Positions 1 to 8,605 of a stretch of 41,989 nucleotides of DNA are shown here, in pieces. The stretch lies in assembly GCF_001651875.1 (NCBI RefSeq), contig NZ_LNQB01000086.1, forward strand, positions 1-41,989, read 5' to 3'. Made by a program: the position numbers and the translations under genes. The stretch is from Sinorhizobium saheli. Lineage in GTDB: Bacteria > Pseudomonadota > Alphaproteobacteria > Rhizobiales > Rhizobiaceae. The notes under the pieces were generated by a model. It saw only the letters and a list, made by a program, of their open reading frames with translations. It did not search any database and had not been told where the DNA came from. The number at the start of each line of letters is the position of its first letter. Within the stretch, counting starts at the first letter, position 1.

Positions 1-3
1 AAT

Positions 4-81
4 CCTGCCGAAATCCGCCAAAAAATCGCACCAACCGCGATGGCTTGCGGTAACGCAACACGATTTTCAGCAGCCTGCTAG
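4..81. repeat. left copy of a 78-bp terminal inverted repeat
   Basis: These 78 bases are the exact reverse complement of 41912-41989. The inner edge ends in CAGCAGCCTGCTAG, a form often seen at the ends of insertion sequences, with CTAG as a possible target duplication. No transposase is visible because the window ends here. The likely reading is two oppositely oriented copies of one IS just outside the window. The IS family cannot be named from the ends alone. Confidence 0.8.
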
Positions 82-280
82 TGGCGATCTCGGCATGATC
101 GTCCGCGGGGTGCTTCAGGGCGAACGGCCTTGCCACCTGCCTGTCGGACGGCATGGCTCCCGAACATGGGCATGGACAGGCGGTAGGAAGCGCAAATCAC
201 GAGCAGCTTGCTGCCGCGGCCCGTGACGCCTCATCGTCACGGCAGGGAGTGGGAAGTACCAAAACTGCCGTAGGGGTGAT

Positions 281-312
281 GGGATCGCGCGGGAGCAGGC
301 CCGTGCGATCCC
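281..312 (-). terminator. stem-loop after the binding-protein gene
   Basis: A 13-bp near-perfect stem (281-293 with 300-312, six-base loop) lies just beyond the stop of the leftward gene ending at 323. There is no clear U-run, so it may act as a weak terminator or an mRNA 3' stabiliser. The rest of 82-322 holds no gene I can support. Confidence 0.4.
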
Positions 313-322
313 GGTATTCGAG

Positions 323-1816
323 CTATTCGAGCGTGATATCCTTGGTCATCAGGTTGTAGGTCAATGGATGCATCTCGTAGTTCTTCACCCGCGCACTACG
401 GGCGTCGAAGGACGTCTCGTTCACCAGGTATACGGTGACCGCTTCCTCGAAGAATTTCCTGGCGAGCTGCGCATAGATTTCGTAACGCGCCTGCGCATCG
501 TTGAGCGAGGAAGCCTTCTCGATCAGGGCGTCGACCTCTTCCGAGCAGTAATGCGACATATTGTAGCCGCCGCCGCAGGAATAATCGGCCGAGAGGAAGC
601 CGAAGGGATCGGCAACGTCGCTGAGATAGCCGCGCGACAGCAGCGCCATGTCATAGTCGCCGGAGATCATCTGCGGTTCGATCGCGGTGTATTCGGCCAC
701 GCGCAGGTTGACCTTGATGCCGATCTCGCCAAGTTGCGCCTGGATGATGGCGCCGATATCCTTCAGTTCGGCTCTGGCCGTATAGGCCAGGAGTTCGAGC
801 TGCAACTGCCCCGGCCGGATCCCGGCCTCCTCCAGCAGCGCCTTGGCGCGCGCCGGATCGTAGATCGGCTTGAGATCCTTTGGCGCCCAGGGGTCGCCGG
901 GCGCGAAGGCGGACGCCGCGGCCGTTACCGTGCCTTCATAGACGCTTGCCGCAATCCCGGCAACGTCGATCGCCGCCTGGATGGCCTGGCGGACGCGGAC
1001 ATCGTTCAGCGGCGCCTTCTTGTTGTTGAGCAGCAACTCGGTCACGCGCGGCGTTTTGAGCTGTATCAGCTCGATCCCCTCCACCCCTTCCAGCTGCTTG
1101 ACGCCATGGGAGGGGATCAGGCGTGCTATATCGGCCTCGCCGCTGCGAACCTGGGTCATGCGGGTATTGGCATCGGGAATGAAAACCACCATGCCGCCCT
1201 CGAGCGCCGGCTTGCCGCCCCAGTAATCGTCATTGCGTTTCAGTTTCACGTATTCCTTGGGCTTGACTTCGACGATCTCGAAGGGGCCGGTGCAACGGCC
1301 GACGGGATCGATGATCTCGCCCTGATAGGCGGCCGGCGACAGTATCGCAGTGTTGGGCGCAGCGAGCTGCGCCGGCAGCAGCACCGAAGGGGTCTGGGTG
1401 GTGATGCGGACCACCTTCTCCCCCACCGCCTCCACGGACTTGATCAGTTTGGGCGAGAAAGGCCGCGCCGGCACTTTCTCGGCGAGCAGGTGGTTCAGCG
1501 CGCCGGCCGCCGCTTCAGCGGTGAGAGGCGCATCGTCCTGGAATTTGACGCCATCGCGCAGCGTGAACTCCCACACCGTCGGCTCGAGCTGCTTCCATGA
1601 CGTGGCGAGACCGGGCTCGAGCTTGAGTTCCCCATTGACACGCACCAGTGCTTCGAAACAGCCGGCGCGGCTACCCAAAAAGGCATCGCTGCTGCCCATC
1701 TGCCAATTGGTCTGAACCGGCTCGAACTCGGCATAGGTCAGCGTCTTGCCCTCCTGGGCACTCGCGCCTGTCGACAAGGCCGTCGCGCAGATTGCCGCCA
1801 CTGCAATTTTCTTCAT
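323..1816 (-). CDS. ABC transporter periplasmic substrate-binding protein (family 5, peptide/nickel type)
   Basis: A 497-residue secreted solute-binding protein of the SBP_bac_5 family, which delivers peptides, nickel or related ligands to an inner-membrane ABC importer. The start at 1816 is set by AGGAGG about eight bases upstream and by the signal peptide that follows (MKKIAVAAICATALSTGASA, cleavage near AQEG). Family features are visible: an early ALVRVNGELKLEPGLATSW stretch, the VWEFTLRDGVKFQDDAPLTA motif, and a late LLEEAGIRPG segment. Length is normal for the family. No permease or ATPase gene adjoins it; partners downstream would lie beyond the repeat at the window edge, so the operon may have been cut by an insertion. 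The ligand cannot be told from sequence; the metal-efflux gene upstream is weak support for nickel or a metallophore. Confidence 0.85.
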   Translation of the reverse strand: MKKIAVAAICATALSTGASAQEGKTLTYAEFEPVQTNWQMGSSDAFLGSRAGCFEALVRVNGELKLEPGLATSWKQLEPTVWEFTLRDGVKFQDDAPLTAEAAAGALNHLLAEKVPARPFSPKLIKSVEAVGEKVVRITTQTPSVLLPAQLAAPNTAILSPAAYQGEIIDPVGRCTGPFEIVEVKPKEYVKLKRNDDYWGGKPALEGGMVVFIPDANTRMTQVRSGEADIARLIPSHGVKQLEGVEGIELIQLKTPRVTELLLNNKKAPLNDVRVRQAIQAAIDVAGIAASVYEGTVTAAASAFAPGDPWAPKDLKPIYDPARAKALLEEAGIRPGQLQLELLAYTARAELKDIGAIIQAQLGEIGIKVNLRVAEYTAIEPQMISGDYDMALLSRGYLSDVADPFGFLSADYSCGGGYNMSHYCSEEVDALIEKASSLNDAQARYEIYAQLARKFFEEAVTVYLVNETSFDARSARVKNYEMHPLTYNLMTKDITLE

Positions 1817-2245
1817 TATCTGTTCCTCCTCTTGTGTGGTTTCGTATTGCCCTCTCCGCAACGGATCGCCGGAAGCGAACCGCTGGCCGTGCTACGCCGG
1901 CTTCTTGTTCTGAGCCACTCTGCACTACGAAGAAGGAGTCTCGCCGCCGCCAGCTTTTCGGTGGCACTCTCTCACGTCGCCCGGTTCCGGTGAGCCTGCC
2001 CCTCCTCTGGCATGTTGCGCTCACTGGCTGGCTGGTGCCCTGGGCAAAGGCGACGCTAAAGCCTGACTCTTCAATCGGTCGCCACCTCAATTACCAAAGC
2101 CTAATATAAGCCATGAAGAGCAATATGCTGAATCCAGCAGCGCATTTGGCAAAGCTTGCCGTTGACCGCAGTCAACTCAAAGCGTGGCATTCCAGAAGTA
2201 ACGGGCCGCCGACCCAGACGCCGGCGGCTTCTCCGAAGCGAACGA
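1817..2245. other. 429-bp intergenic region
   Basis: I see no supportable gene or RNA here. The only clear element is the AGGAGG ribosome binding site of the leftward binding-protein gene, at about 1825-1831. Confidence 0.5.
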
Positions 2246-5071
2246 TCAATGGCTTTCGACGGGCAGCAGGGGACGTCGCAAACCTTCGTCTCGGTCGCCA
2301 TCTGCCGTAGCCGCGCCCTTGAAGCGCAGAAGCCGCAGCGCATTCAGGGTGACGATCGCGGTAGCCCCGGTGTCGGCGAGCACGGCGATCCAGAGGCCGG
2401 TAATCCCGGCGACGCTGGTGACGAGGAAGAGGCTCTTGAGCGCCAGAGCGAAGGCCACGTTCTGGTGGATGTTCGCCATCGTCGCACGTGACAGCGCTAT
2501 CAGATGGGCGACGTCGGTGACCCTGCTCTTCAGCAGGGCGGCGTCCGCCGTCTCGATTGCCACGTCCGTGCCGCCGCCCATGGCGATGCCGACATCGGCC
2601 GTGGCGAGTGCCGGAGCGTCGTTGATGCCGTCTCCGACCATCGCCACCTTCGCGCTTTTCTTCATCTCATTGACGAGATCGAGCTTGTCGTGCGGAAGCA
2701 GTTCGGCGTTCCATTCGATGCCGAGACCGTTGGCGATCGCCTGAGCGGTACGCCGATTGTCACCGGTCAGCATGACGGGGCGCACGCCCATTGCCTTCAG
2801 TCGGGCGACCCCTTCACGCGCATCGCGCCGCGGTTCATCGCGCAGGGCAACGAGGCCGAGAACCTCTTTCGTCCGCTCGTCGAACAGCACCGCGACGGTG
2901 TTGCCCCGACCTTCGAGCTTCTCGATGGCCTCGAGCGCCGTCCCATCGACCGTCGCGACCTTGATGGCATGCGCCGGGGAGCTTACCGCCAGACGACGGC
3001 CCTGTACCGTCGCATGGACGGCCTTGCCAGCCGTCGCGGAAGCATCGGTTGCTGCCGGTACAGCAATTCCGGCGGTCTCGGCACGTCCCACAATCGCCTT
3101 CGCGAGCGGGTGGTTCGAGCCGCTCTCGACGGCCGCGGCCAGAGCAAGGACGCCATTCTCTTCGTTGTCTCCAAGCGCGACGATCTCGGTGATGCCGGGC
3201 TTGCCCTCGGTCAAGGTGCCGGTCTTGTCGAAAGCGATGGCACGGACCCTGCCGATGGTTTCGAGCGCATTGCCCCCTTTGATCAGGAGACCGCGGCGCG
3301 TGCCGACGGCCAGGCCCGAAGCGATGGCAGCGGGGGTGGAGAGGACCAGTGCGCAGGGGCATGCGATCAGCAGCAGAGCGAGGCCACGATAGAGCCAGGC
3401 GTGCCAGTCGCCGTCCATTGCCAATGACGGGACGACGACGATCAGGGCCGCGATCAGCATAACGACGGGGGTGTAGTAGCGGCTGAACTTCTCGATGAAA
3501 CGGGCCGTCGGCGCCTTGGAAGACTGGGCCTGCTCAACGAGGTGGATGATCCGTGCGATGGTGTTGTCAGAGGCCGTCTTTTCGACACGGACCTGAAGAA
3601 CGCCATCGACGTTGATGGAACCGGCGAAGACGCTGTCTCCCGGCGCCTTGGAGCGCGGCACGGATTCGCCGGTAATGGGAGACTCGTCGAGGCTGGAGGC
3701 TCCCCGGGCGATCCGTCCGTCAGCCGGCACCCGATCTCCCGGCCGCACCAGAACGAGATCGTCGACGCGCAAGGAAGCGGCAGGGACATCCCGTTGGCCG
3801 CCAGCGGGATCGATGAGGACTGCCGTCTTCGGCACGAGAGAGGCGAGCGCCTTGATGCCGGCGCGGGCGCTTGCTGCGGCGACGCTTTCAAGCAACTCGC
3901 CGACTGCGAACAGGAATACGACCGCCGCAGCTTCTTCCGCCTCGCCGATGACGAGGGCGCCGATTGCGGCCACGGACATCAGGGTTTCGATCGAAAAGGG
4001 CGAGCCTGATACCGCAAGCGCGAAGGCCCTGCGGGCGAAGGGAACCACACCTGCGACGACCGCGGCGGCAAAGATCCACTCCGCGTAAAGCGGGATGAAG
4101 AGAGCGATCGCGTAGGCGGAGCCCATCAGCAGGCCAAGACCGACGACGTGCCTGCCCTTGCGGGTCTGCCACCAACGCTGGCGGGGCGGCGTGACGGGGG
4201 CTGGCGCGACCTCAGCCGAAGAGCCGGAGGAGGAGACGAGCTTCCTTGCGTTGGAGACGCCGAAACCCAGACTCTTGATTGTCCTCTCGATGTCGCTGAC
4301 CTTCGTGCTTTCGCCACCGGCAAGCGTCAGCTCGAGCGTCTCGGTCGCGAAATTGACACGAACGTCGGAAACCTCGGGCATGCGCGCCAACGCAACTTCG
4401 ATCTTGCCGACGCAACTCGCGCAATCCATGCCCTCGACCCTCATCGAAACGTTGGGCGGGGAACTCAGAGCCGCGCGTGGGGTGACGACACGCGCCGAAT
4501 GGTCATGGCCGGCGCTGCAGCCGTGGCCGTCATGCTTATGGTCATGGTCATGTCCGTGGTCATGGCCGTGGTCGCCGCAACCGTCGTGCTTGTGGCCATG
4601 CTGATGGCCGTGATCGTGGGCGTGGTCATGCTTGTGACCGTGGCCGCCGCTGCAGCCGTGATGGCCGTGATCATGTCCGTGGCCATGCTCGTGACCGCCG
4701 CTGCAGCCGTGGTCGTCATGGCTGTGGTCATGCTCGTGAACGTGCGCGCCGGAACAGCCGCCGTGGTCGTGCTCGGCGTGAGCAACATCCGCGCTGGAGC
4801 GCTGCGTGGCGGGAACGGCGGATGGCGGCAGTTCCGTGACGTCAAAACCAAGCGAACGGATCTTCTTGGCAATGTCCTTCGCCGTCGTCTTGCTGGACAC
4901 ATCGCGCGATAGCGACAAGGTCTCGCCAGCGAAGTTCACGGCGATATCGGAGACACCCCCCAGGCGTTCCAAGGCAGTCTCGATCTTGCCGACGCAGCTT
5001 GCGCAATCCATGCCGTCGACGCGGAAGCCGAGGCGTTCACCAGTGCCCGGCGTTGAAAGTCCTCTCGTCAT
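2246..5071 (-). CDS. zntA: Zn2+/Cd2+/Pb2+-exporting P1B-type ATPase with His-rich linker
   Basis: A 941-residue heavy-metal efflux pump of the inner membrane. The start at 5071 follows GGAGGA and drops an unlikely 31-residue N-terminal extension. Domain order: HMA metal-binding domain 1 (GMDCASC, about residues 20-26); a linker at about 98-191 with roughly 35 histidines in 95 residues; HMA domain 2 (GMDCASC, about 214-220); then the membrane core. Core motifs: ITGESVP actuator loop, IACPCAL metal-site helix, DKTGTLTEG phosphorylation site, SNHPLAKAI nucleotide site, GDGINDAPAL hinge, and LADTGAT in the last helix. The CPC plus the late DTG aspartate point to the ZntA/CadA (Zn/Cd/Pb) subgroup rather than copper. 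An SmtB-type regulator gene lies upstream on the same strand and an operator precedes this gene, so expression is probably induced by Zn/Cd. Two HMA domains and so long a His/Cys-repeat linker are unusual for a ZntA. Confidence 0.93.
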   Translation of the reverse strand: MTRGLSTPGTGERLGFRVDGMDCASCVGKIETALERLGGVSDIAVNFAGETLSLSRDVSSKTTAKDIAKKIRSLGFDVTELPPSAVPATQRSSADVAHAEHDHGGCSGAHVHEHDHSHDDHGCSGGHEHGHGHDHGHHGCSGGHGHKHDHAHDHGHQHGHKHDGCGDHGHDHGHDHDHKHDGHGCSAGHDHSARVVTPRAALSSPPNVSMRVEGMDCASCVGKIEVALARMPEVSDVRVNFATETLELTLAGGESTKVSDIERTIKSLGFGVSNARKLVSSSGSSAEVAPAPVTPPRQRWWQTRKGRHVVGLGLLMGSAYAIALFIPLYAEWIFAAAVVAGVVPFARRAFALAVSGSPFSIETLMSVAAIGALVIGEAEEAAAVVFLFAVGELLESVAAASARAGIKALASLVPKTAVLIDPAGGQRDVPAASLRVDDLVLVRPGDRVPADGRIARGASSLDESPITGESVPRSKAPGDSVFAGSINVDGVLQVRVEKTASDNTIARIIHLVEQAQSSKAPTARFIEKFSRYYTPVVMLIAALIVVVPSLAMDGDWHAWLYRGLALLLIACPCALVLSTPAAIASGLAVGTRRGLLIKGGNALETIGRVRAIAFDKTGTLTEGKPGITEIVALGDNEENGVLALAAAVESGSNHPLAKAIVGRAETAGIAVPAATDASATAGKAVHATVQGRRLAVSSPAHAIKVATVDGTALEAIEKLEGRGNTVAVLFDERTKEVLGLVALRDEPRRDAREGVARLKAMGVRPVMLTGDNRRTAQAIANGLGIEWNAELLPHDKLDLVNEMKKSAKVAMVGDGINDAPALATADVGIAMGGGTDVAIETADAALLKSRVTDVAHLIALSRATMANIHQNVAFALALKSLFLVTSVAGITGLWIAVLADTGATAIVTLNALRLLRFKGAATADGDRDEGLRRPLLPVESH

Positions 5072-5146
5072 TTTCGGTGCTCCTCCCGCCGCGTCGAGCA
5101 GGCGCCTTCGCCTCGGTAACCTGCGCGGCTCGAATATCAATAGCAT

Positions 5147-5166
5147 ACTTGAACAAATATTCAAGT
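5147..5166. promoter_or_regulatory. probable SmtB/ArsR-type operator
   Basis: Perfect 7-bp arms ACTTGAA and TTCAAGT separated by six bases, about 75 bp before the ATPase start. The core TTGAA...TTCAA with A/T flanks resembles the operators of the SmtB/CzrA/ZiaR metal sensors. On the minus strand it overlaps a plausible -35/-10 pair (TTGAAT, 16 bases, TATTGA), which suits repression. Binding by the regulator encoded at 5393-5785 is an inference. Confidence 0.7.
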
Positions 5167-5300
5167 GTAAGCAGGAGACTTTCCGCTACAGCTACGGCCC
5201 AGCGCGTCATTCTCAGGCGCAAAGGGTCGCTGTGACTGTTTGAACCCGCGCTTCGGGCTTTCCGAGAACCGTCCCGGTTTCGGACCGCGTGCGCTCGAGC

Positions 5301-5336
5301 ATTTTGCAGCCGGGTGGAATCACCTGACTGCAAAAT
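5301..5336. repeat. intergenic hairpin ATTTTGCAG...CTGCAAAAT
   Basis: Perfect 9-bp arms with an inner GGTG/CACC stem lie between the sensor gene and the ATPase gene. It is compact and symmetric, like the small dispersed palindromes of rhizobial genomes. It could also attenuate read-through from the sensor gene. The remainder of 5072-5392 holds only the operator and promoter region. Confidence 0.6.
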
Positions 5337-5392
5337 CCTGCAGAAACAAACAGATAGGGCGCTGGAGCGAAGGCATGTGAGCGCCTTCCGCT

Positions 5393-5785
5393 CTAATCGT
5401 CGGTGTGATCTTCCGAGACGTGCGTTGCCATGTCCTGCAGCACCTGACTGACGTGCTGGTCGGCGATCTCATAGAAAATCTGCTTGGCCCGGCGCACGCC
5501 CTTGACGAGGCGTGCCCCGCGCAGAAGCCGTAAATGGTGGCTCACCAGGGATAGTGACAGATCCAGCCTCTCGGCGATGTCGCTCACCGATCTCGGGCCC
5601 GACAGACAGCTGAGCAGGATTTTCAAGCGCGACGGATCGCCAAGGAGGCGGAAGGTTTCCGCCAGGATCGTGATCTCATTCTGCGACAACGCCGCGTGGC
5701 TCGACGGCTGTTCGGATGCCGTGGCAAGCGCTCGAACCGCGTTTTCTTCCGATGCCGTGTTTGCTTTCTGCTTACGGATAGTCAT
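5393..5785 (-). CDS. ArsR/SmtB-family metal-sensing repressor
   Basis: A 130-residue winged-helix repressor. The HTH is seen in RSVSDIAERLDLSLSLVSHH, followed by the beta-wing RRAKQIFYEI. The C-terminal helix carries D, H, H, E at offsets 0, 2, 13 and 16 (DQH, then HVSE), the same spacing as the alpha-5 zinc site of SmtB (D104, H106, H117, E120). I see no CVC-type alpha-3 site, so Zn (possibly Cd/Co) is the likely signal rather than As. It is upstream of, and on the same strand as, the ATPase gene, with a matching operator between them, so it likely represses the pump until metal binds. I chose the ATG at 5785; an in-frame GTG at 5797 is also possible, and neither has a strong ribosome site. 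Confidence 0.85.
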   Translation of the reverse strand: MTIRKQKANTASEENAVRALATASEQPSSHAALSQNEITILAETFRLLGDPSRLKILLSCLSGPRSVSDIAERLDLSLSLVSHHLRLLRGARLVKGVRRAKQIFYEIADQHVSQVLQDMATHVSEDHTDD

Positions 5786-5986
5786 AGACCTGAACACCTG
5801 TGAGCCGGGCGAAGCTCGCCCGGGTCTTCCGGCGAGACGCGGGCCGCATGCACGAGCCCAATCTAGCGAAAGAATGTGCGTTTACAATTGTCAAGGTCGC
5901 CTGCCGACCTCTCGCGGCGACGCCGGGCCGGAAACCCGGGACGCGAAGATCAAGGAAACGCATCCGAAGGCAGCAGCAGGCAAAAG

Positions 5987-7381
5987 CTAATCCTGCAGCT
6001 TGAATTCGGCAACGAACTCGGCGCCGTCAGGATGGAGCGTCAATTCGGACGTGCCGTCCAGGGAATGGCTGAACACGCCTTCGAAGACTTGCGAGCCGTA
6101 GCCCTTGCGAGCCGAAGTGGTATCGATCTCGCGGCCGGTCTCTCGCCAGCAGAAACGGATATGCGTTCCATTGCCCTTTCGCCGGTGCGCTGTCCAAGTT
6201 ACCTTCACCCGGCCTTCGGGCGAGGCCCAGGCGCCGTGTTTTACGGCATTCGTGGCCAGTTCGTGGATTGCCATCGCGAATGCTTGCGTGGTTTCGCGCG
6301 ACAGCGTGACGTCCGGGCCGTCCAGCTGGTAGTTTTCGCCCTCATGGCCGCCCTGGGCCTCCAGCTCCAGCCGCAGGACCTCAGCCATGAGGACATCGTG
6401 CTCAGGTGCACGCATCAACAGGTCCTGGGTCCTGGCGAGGGCGCCGAGGCGAGTGGCGAAGCTGTCGCGAAACGCATCGAGGGATTGGCTTTCGCGCAGG
6501 CTGCGATTGGCCAGCGCGTTCACGCTCGCGAGGACGTTCTTCACCCGGTGATGGAGCTCGCCCATCATTGTCCGCTGCTGCGCCTCCATTCGCCGTTGTT
6601 CGGTGACGTCGCGTATCGCCAGCAGGATCAGGTCGAGATGATCGAGACGGCGGCCATTGAGCAGCATGATGCGCCGACCGATCGTTTCGAAGTCGTGCTC
6701 CACCTCGACATCGTCAAAGGCATTGTTGTCGGGAAGGACGTCTTCCAGGAGCTCCCTCAGTTTCGGAATGTCCCATTGCCGATTTCCAAGCTCATACACG
6801 AGCCGGCCCTCGGTGCCGGCGCGGGAGACCTGAAACAGGTCATAGAAGGTCTGGTTCCCCCTGACGACCCTCAGATCCCAGCCGAGCACCAGCAGTCCTT
6901 CGCGAACGCTGTCGATCAGCTTCTCCAAAAATTCCCGATGGCCTTCGAGCTCGAAGCGGGCCTGCTCCGCTTCCGTTCGATCGGAGACTGTGAGCAGGAT
7001 CAGTTCCGGATGCCCGCGATTGTCGGTTATTCTTCGGGCGTTCAGGATCATGACGCGCCGCCCGATATCGGGAAACTTGTGCTCGATCCGATAGCCTTTC
7101 ACCATCACGCGCTCGGGCAGGACCTGCTCCAGGAGCCCGCGCAACTCGGGTATGTCCCATTGGCCGTTGCCCAGCCGATATATCGGCTGGCCGCGCGTCT
7201 CCTCGGCTGTAACGCCGAACGTCTCGCAATAGGCGGAATTGACGTCCGCGACGGTGAGATTGGAAGTGAGGATCAGCAGCGGCTGATCGAGCGTCTCGAC
7301 GATCGCCTCGGCAAGCCCCCCCAAACCGAAGCGCTGCCTTGCGTCACCCGCATTCCCCGCGCTGTCGTTTCCGCCGCTCAT
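5987..7381 (-). CDS. PAS-PAS HWE-family histidine kinase
   Basis: A 464-residue sensor kinase with no membrane segment. Two PAS-like repeats (about residues 25-150 and 160-280) share the same pattern: 'YRLGNGQWDIPELRGLLEQV' in the first and YELGNRQWDIPKLRELLEDV in the second, so they probably arose by duplication. The phosphoacceptor region reads MGELHHRVKNVLASVNALA, the N-box reads IHELATNAVKHGA, and a WRE triplet (FCWRETG) follows, which together define the HWE kinase class common in Rhizobiales. No response regulator gene is adjacent. Such PAS-HWE kinases often sense light, redox or small ligands. I see no LOV cysteine motif, so the signal is unknown. A possible FNR/FixK-type box lies about 110 bp upstream. 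Confidence 0.88.
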   Translation of the reverse strand: MSGGNDSAGNAGDARQRFGLGGLAEAIVETLDQPLLILTSNLTVADVNSAYCETFGVTAEETRGQPIYRLGNGQWDIPELRGLLEQVLPERVMVKGYRIEHKFPDIGRRVMILNARRITDNRGHPELILLTVSDRTEAEQARFELEGHREFLEKLIDSVREGLLVLGWDLRVVRGNQTFYDLFQVSRAGTEGRLVYELGNRQWDIPKLRELLEDVLPDNNAFDDVEVEHDFETIGRRIMLLNGRRLDHLDLILLAIRDVTEQRRMEAQQRTMMGELHHRVKNVLASVNALANRSLRESQSLDAFRDSFATRLGALARTQDLLMRAPEHDVLMAEVLRLELEAQGGHEGENYQLDGPDVTLSRETTQAFAMAIHELATNAVKHGAWASPEGRVKVTWTAHRRKGNGTHIRFCWRETGREIDTTSARKGYGSQVFEGVFSHSLDGTSELTLHPDGAEFVAEFKLQD

Positions 7382-7784
7382 GTTTCATAATGTGGCACCT
7401 ATTTCGCGAGAGTCTAGATCATTGTGGGAAGCATCAGATAAGGTTTGTCTGCCTCACCGCCGCCCGAAGGCAGTTATTGACGGCACAGGCTTGATCCGAC
7501 GCAAAGCGGGAAGAGAGAGCTCCAAAGAGTGTGCGTTTGCTGGGCATGTTGTCACCGTTGCCGTAAAGAACGCGTGGCGTGGGTGCGCCTGACAAGTTTA
7601 CGTTGAATTGCCTCATGATCAAGCGTTGCGATTCCCACGGCGCTTAAGGCCGTTCGAACGCGCGGATTGCTGATGCCAGGCAATAGCTTCCGCCGCGGTT
7701 GTGTCTACTAGCCCAATCGAGTGAATTGACCTGTGATATTTAAGATCATCAAAATCGCATCTCTCATCACGGGGAGACACCTTT
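7382..7784. other. 403-bp intergenic region at the edge of the accessory patch
   Basis: No gene is supported. It contains the possible FNR/FixK-type box (7491-7504) and, at 7771-7777, the GGGGAGA ribosome site for the next gene. Base composition falls to the right of this region, suggesting it holds the border between core and acquired DNA. Confidence 0.5.
7491..7504 (-). promoter_or_regulatory. possible FNR/FixK-type binding site
   Basis: On the minus strand it reads TTGCGTCGGATCAA: one perfect half-site (ATCAA) and one with a single change from TTGAT. It lies 110 bp upstream of the HWE kinase start. The match is modest and no promoter around it is clear. Confidence 0.3.
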
Positions 7785-8264
7785 GTGGATACAGCGTACC
7801 CTGGAGCTTCGGCCAGCGCAGACGACATTCTCAAGTTGGCACAGCATTACAAGATGGCCGCCGCCGTGCTCGGAGAACACTCTCCGCGGCGCAAACTGCA
7901 CATTCCGCGACGGTTCCTCGCCCTTCACTCAATTGAGCTCTATCTGAATGCATTTCTGCTCGCCAAGGGGCACGATTCCAAGGCGATCCGCGGCCTTCAG
8001 CACAACATACGCGAGCGATCGCAAATGGCGATTGGTGCCGGCTTAAAGTTGCGTAGACGTACGGCCGAACATTTGGCAGCGCTTACCTCTAACAGGGAAT
8101 ACCTCGTCACTCGGTATGATCCTGAAATGGCCCCGACGCTGACGCAGGTGACCCGCGTGATGGCAACACTCGAGGAGCTAGCGAAAAAGGTAACGATGGT
8201 CTGCAACACTGTAGCCAAGGTCCGCGTCAAGGATCAAGGAGGCCGGAACCAGCGATCGGTGTAG
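7785..8264 (+). CDS. HEPN-like protein
   Basis: A 159-residue helical protein. The start is a GTG at 7785, supported by GGGGAGA seven bases upstream. The segment 'LHSIELYLNAFLLAKGHD' followed by GLQHNIRER resembles the core of HEPN proteins, and RRFLALH gives an R-x4-H pattern like the catalytic motif of HEPN ribonucleases. No nucleotidyltransferase (MNT) partner is adjacent, so a toxin-antitoxin pair is not shown. It lies in a low-GC patch with mobile-element remnants. It could be a solitary RNase, a defence component, or a domestic protein of unknown role; the family call is by pattern only. Confidence 0.55.
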   Translation: MDTAYPGASASADDILKLAQHYKMAAAVLGEHSPRRKLHIPRRFLALHSIELYLNAFLLAKGHDSKAIRGLQHNIRERSQMAIGAGLKLRRRTAEHLAALTSNREYLVTRYDPEMAPTLTQVTRVMATLEELAKKVTMVCNTVAKVRVKDQGGRNQRSV

Positions 8265-8311
8265 AGGCGCATTTTTCGCTCCAAGATAGTACGGGAGCGT
8301 GCGGCCAAGGA

Positions 8312-8605
8312 ATGTCGGCTGGGAGAATGAAGGGGCAGCTAGAATTCCAGTTACTGGCCCGCGGTATGCTCCCTGTCGAAGCCGAGGCTCATTACAAGGC
8401 CCTTGAGGCGGAGCGGAAACGCCTAACCACAGAACTTGCCGAGGTACCCGCCGCTCCCGCAATAGAGCTTCACCCTCACGCCAGCGCCGTCGAGAATCTG
8501 GCGAGTCGTTTGCTGTCGTTTCCCGAAAAAACAAGAGCAGCGCCAAAACCGTCCTTCGACGATCGCCAAAAAGATTGTGTTAGGTGTGCAGCATTCTCGA
8601 CCTAA
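8312..8605 (+). pseudogene. C-terminal remnant of a large serine recombinase
   Basis: The reading frame encodes a piece such as ALEAERKRLTTELAEVP followed by a Pro/Ala stretch and LHPHA. This resembles the coiled C-terminal end of large serine recombinases (resolvase/invertase type). The catalytic resolvase domain and the zinc ribbon are missing, and no upstream ORF continues the match. It is most likely a decayed integration gene, evidence that the patch arrived on a mobile element. The last third may not be recombinase sequence, and the frame overlaps the 3' end of the convergent gene by 26 bases. Confidence 0.45.

Noticed and set aside
368..1600. Long rightward frame opposite the binding-protein gene
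   Set aside because: It is the shadow of a high-GC gene; the leftward frame has a signal peptide, a ribosome site and family motifs.
4465..4912. Open frames opposite or overlapping the His-rich linker, rich in Met, Val and Thr
   Set aside because: They arise from the repetitive CAC/GAC codons of the linker read in other frames; the ATPase frame has clear motifs on both sides.
5302..5335. Terminator of the sensor gene
   Set aside because: The long symmetric palindrome has no T-run after it on the minus strand beyond its own arm; a dispersed repeat is the simpler reading, although attenuation is not excluded.
7785..8264. HEPN-MNT toxin-antitoxin pair
   Set aside because: No nucleotidyltransferase-like gene is adjacent on either side.
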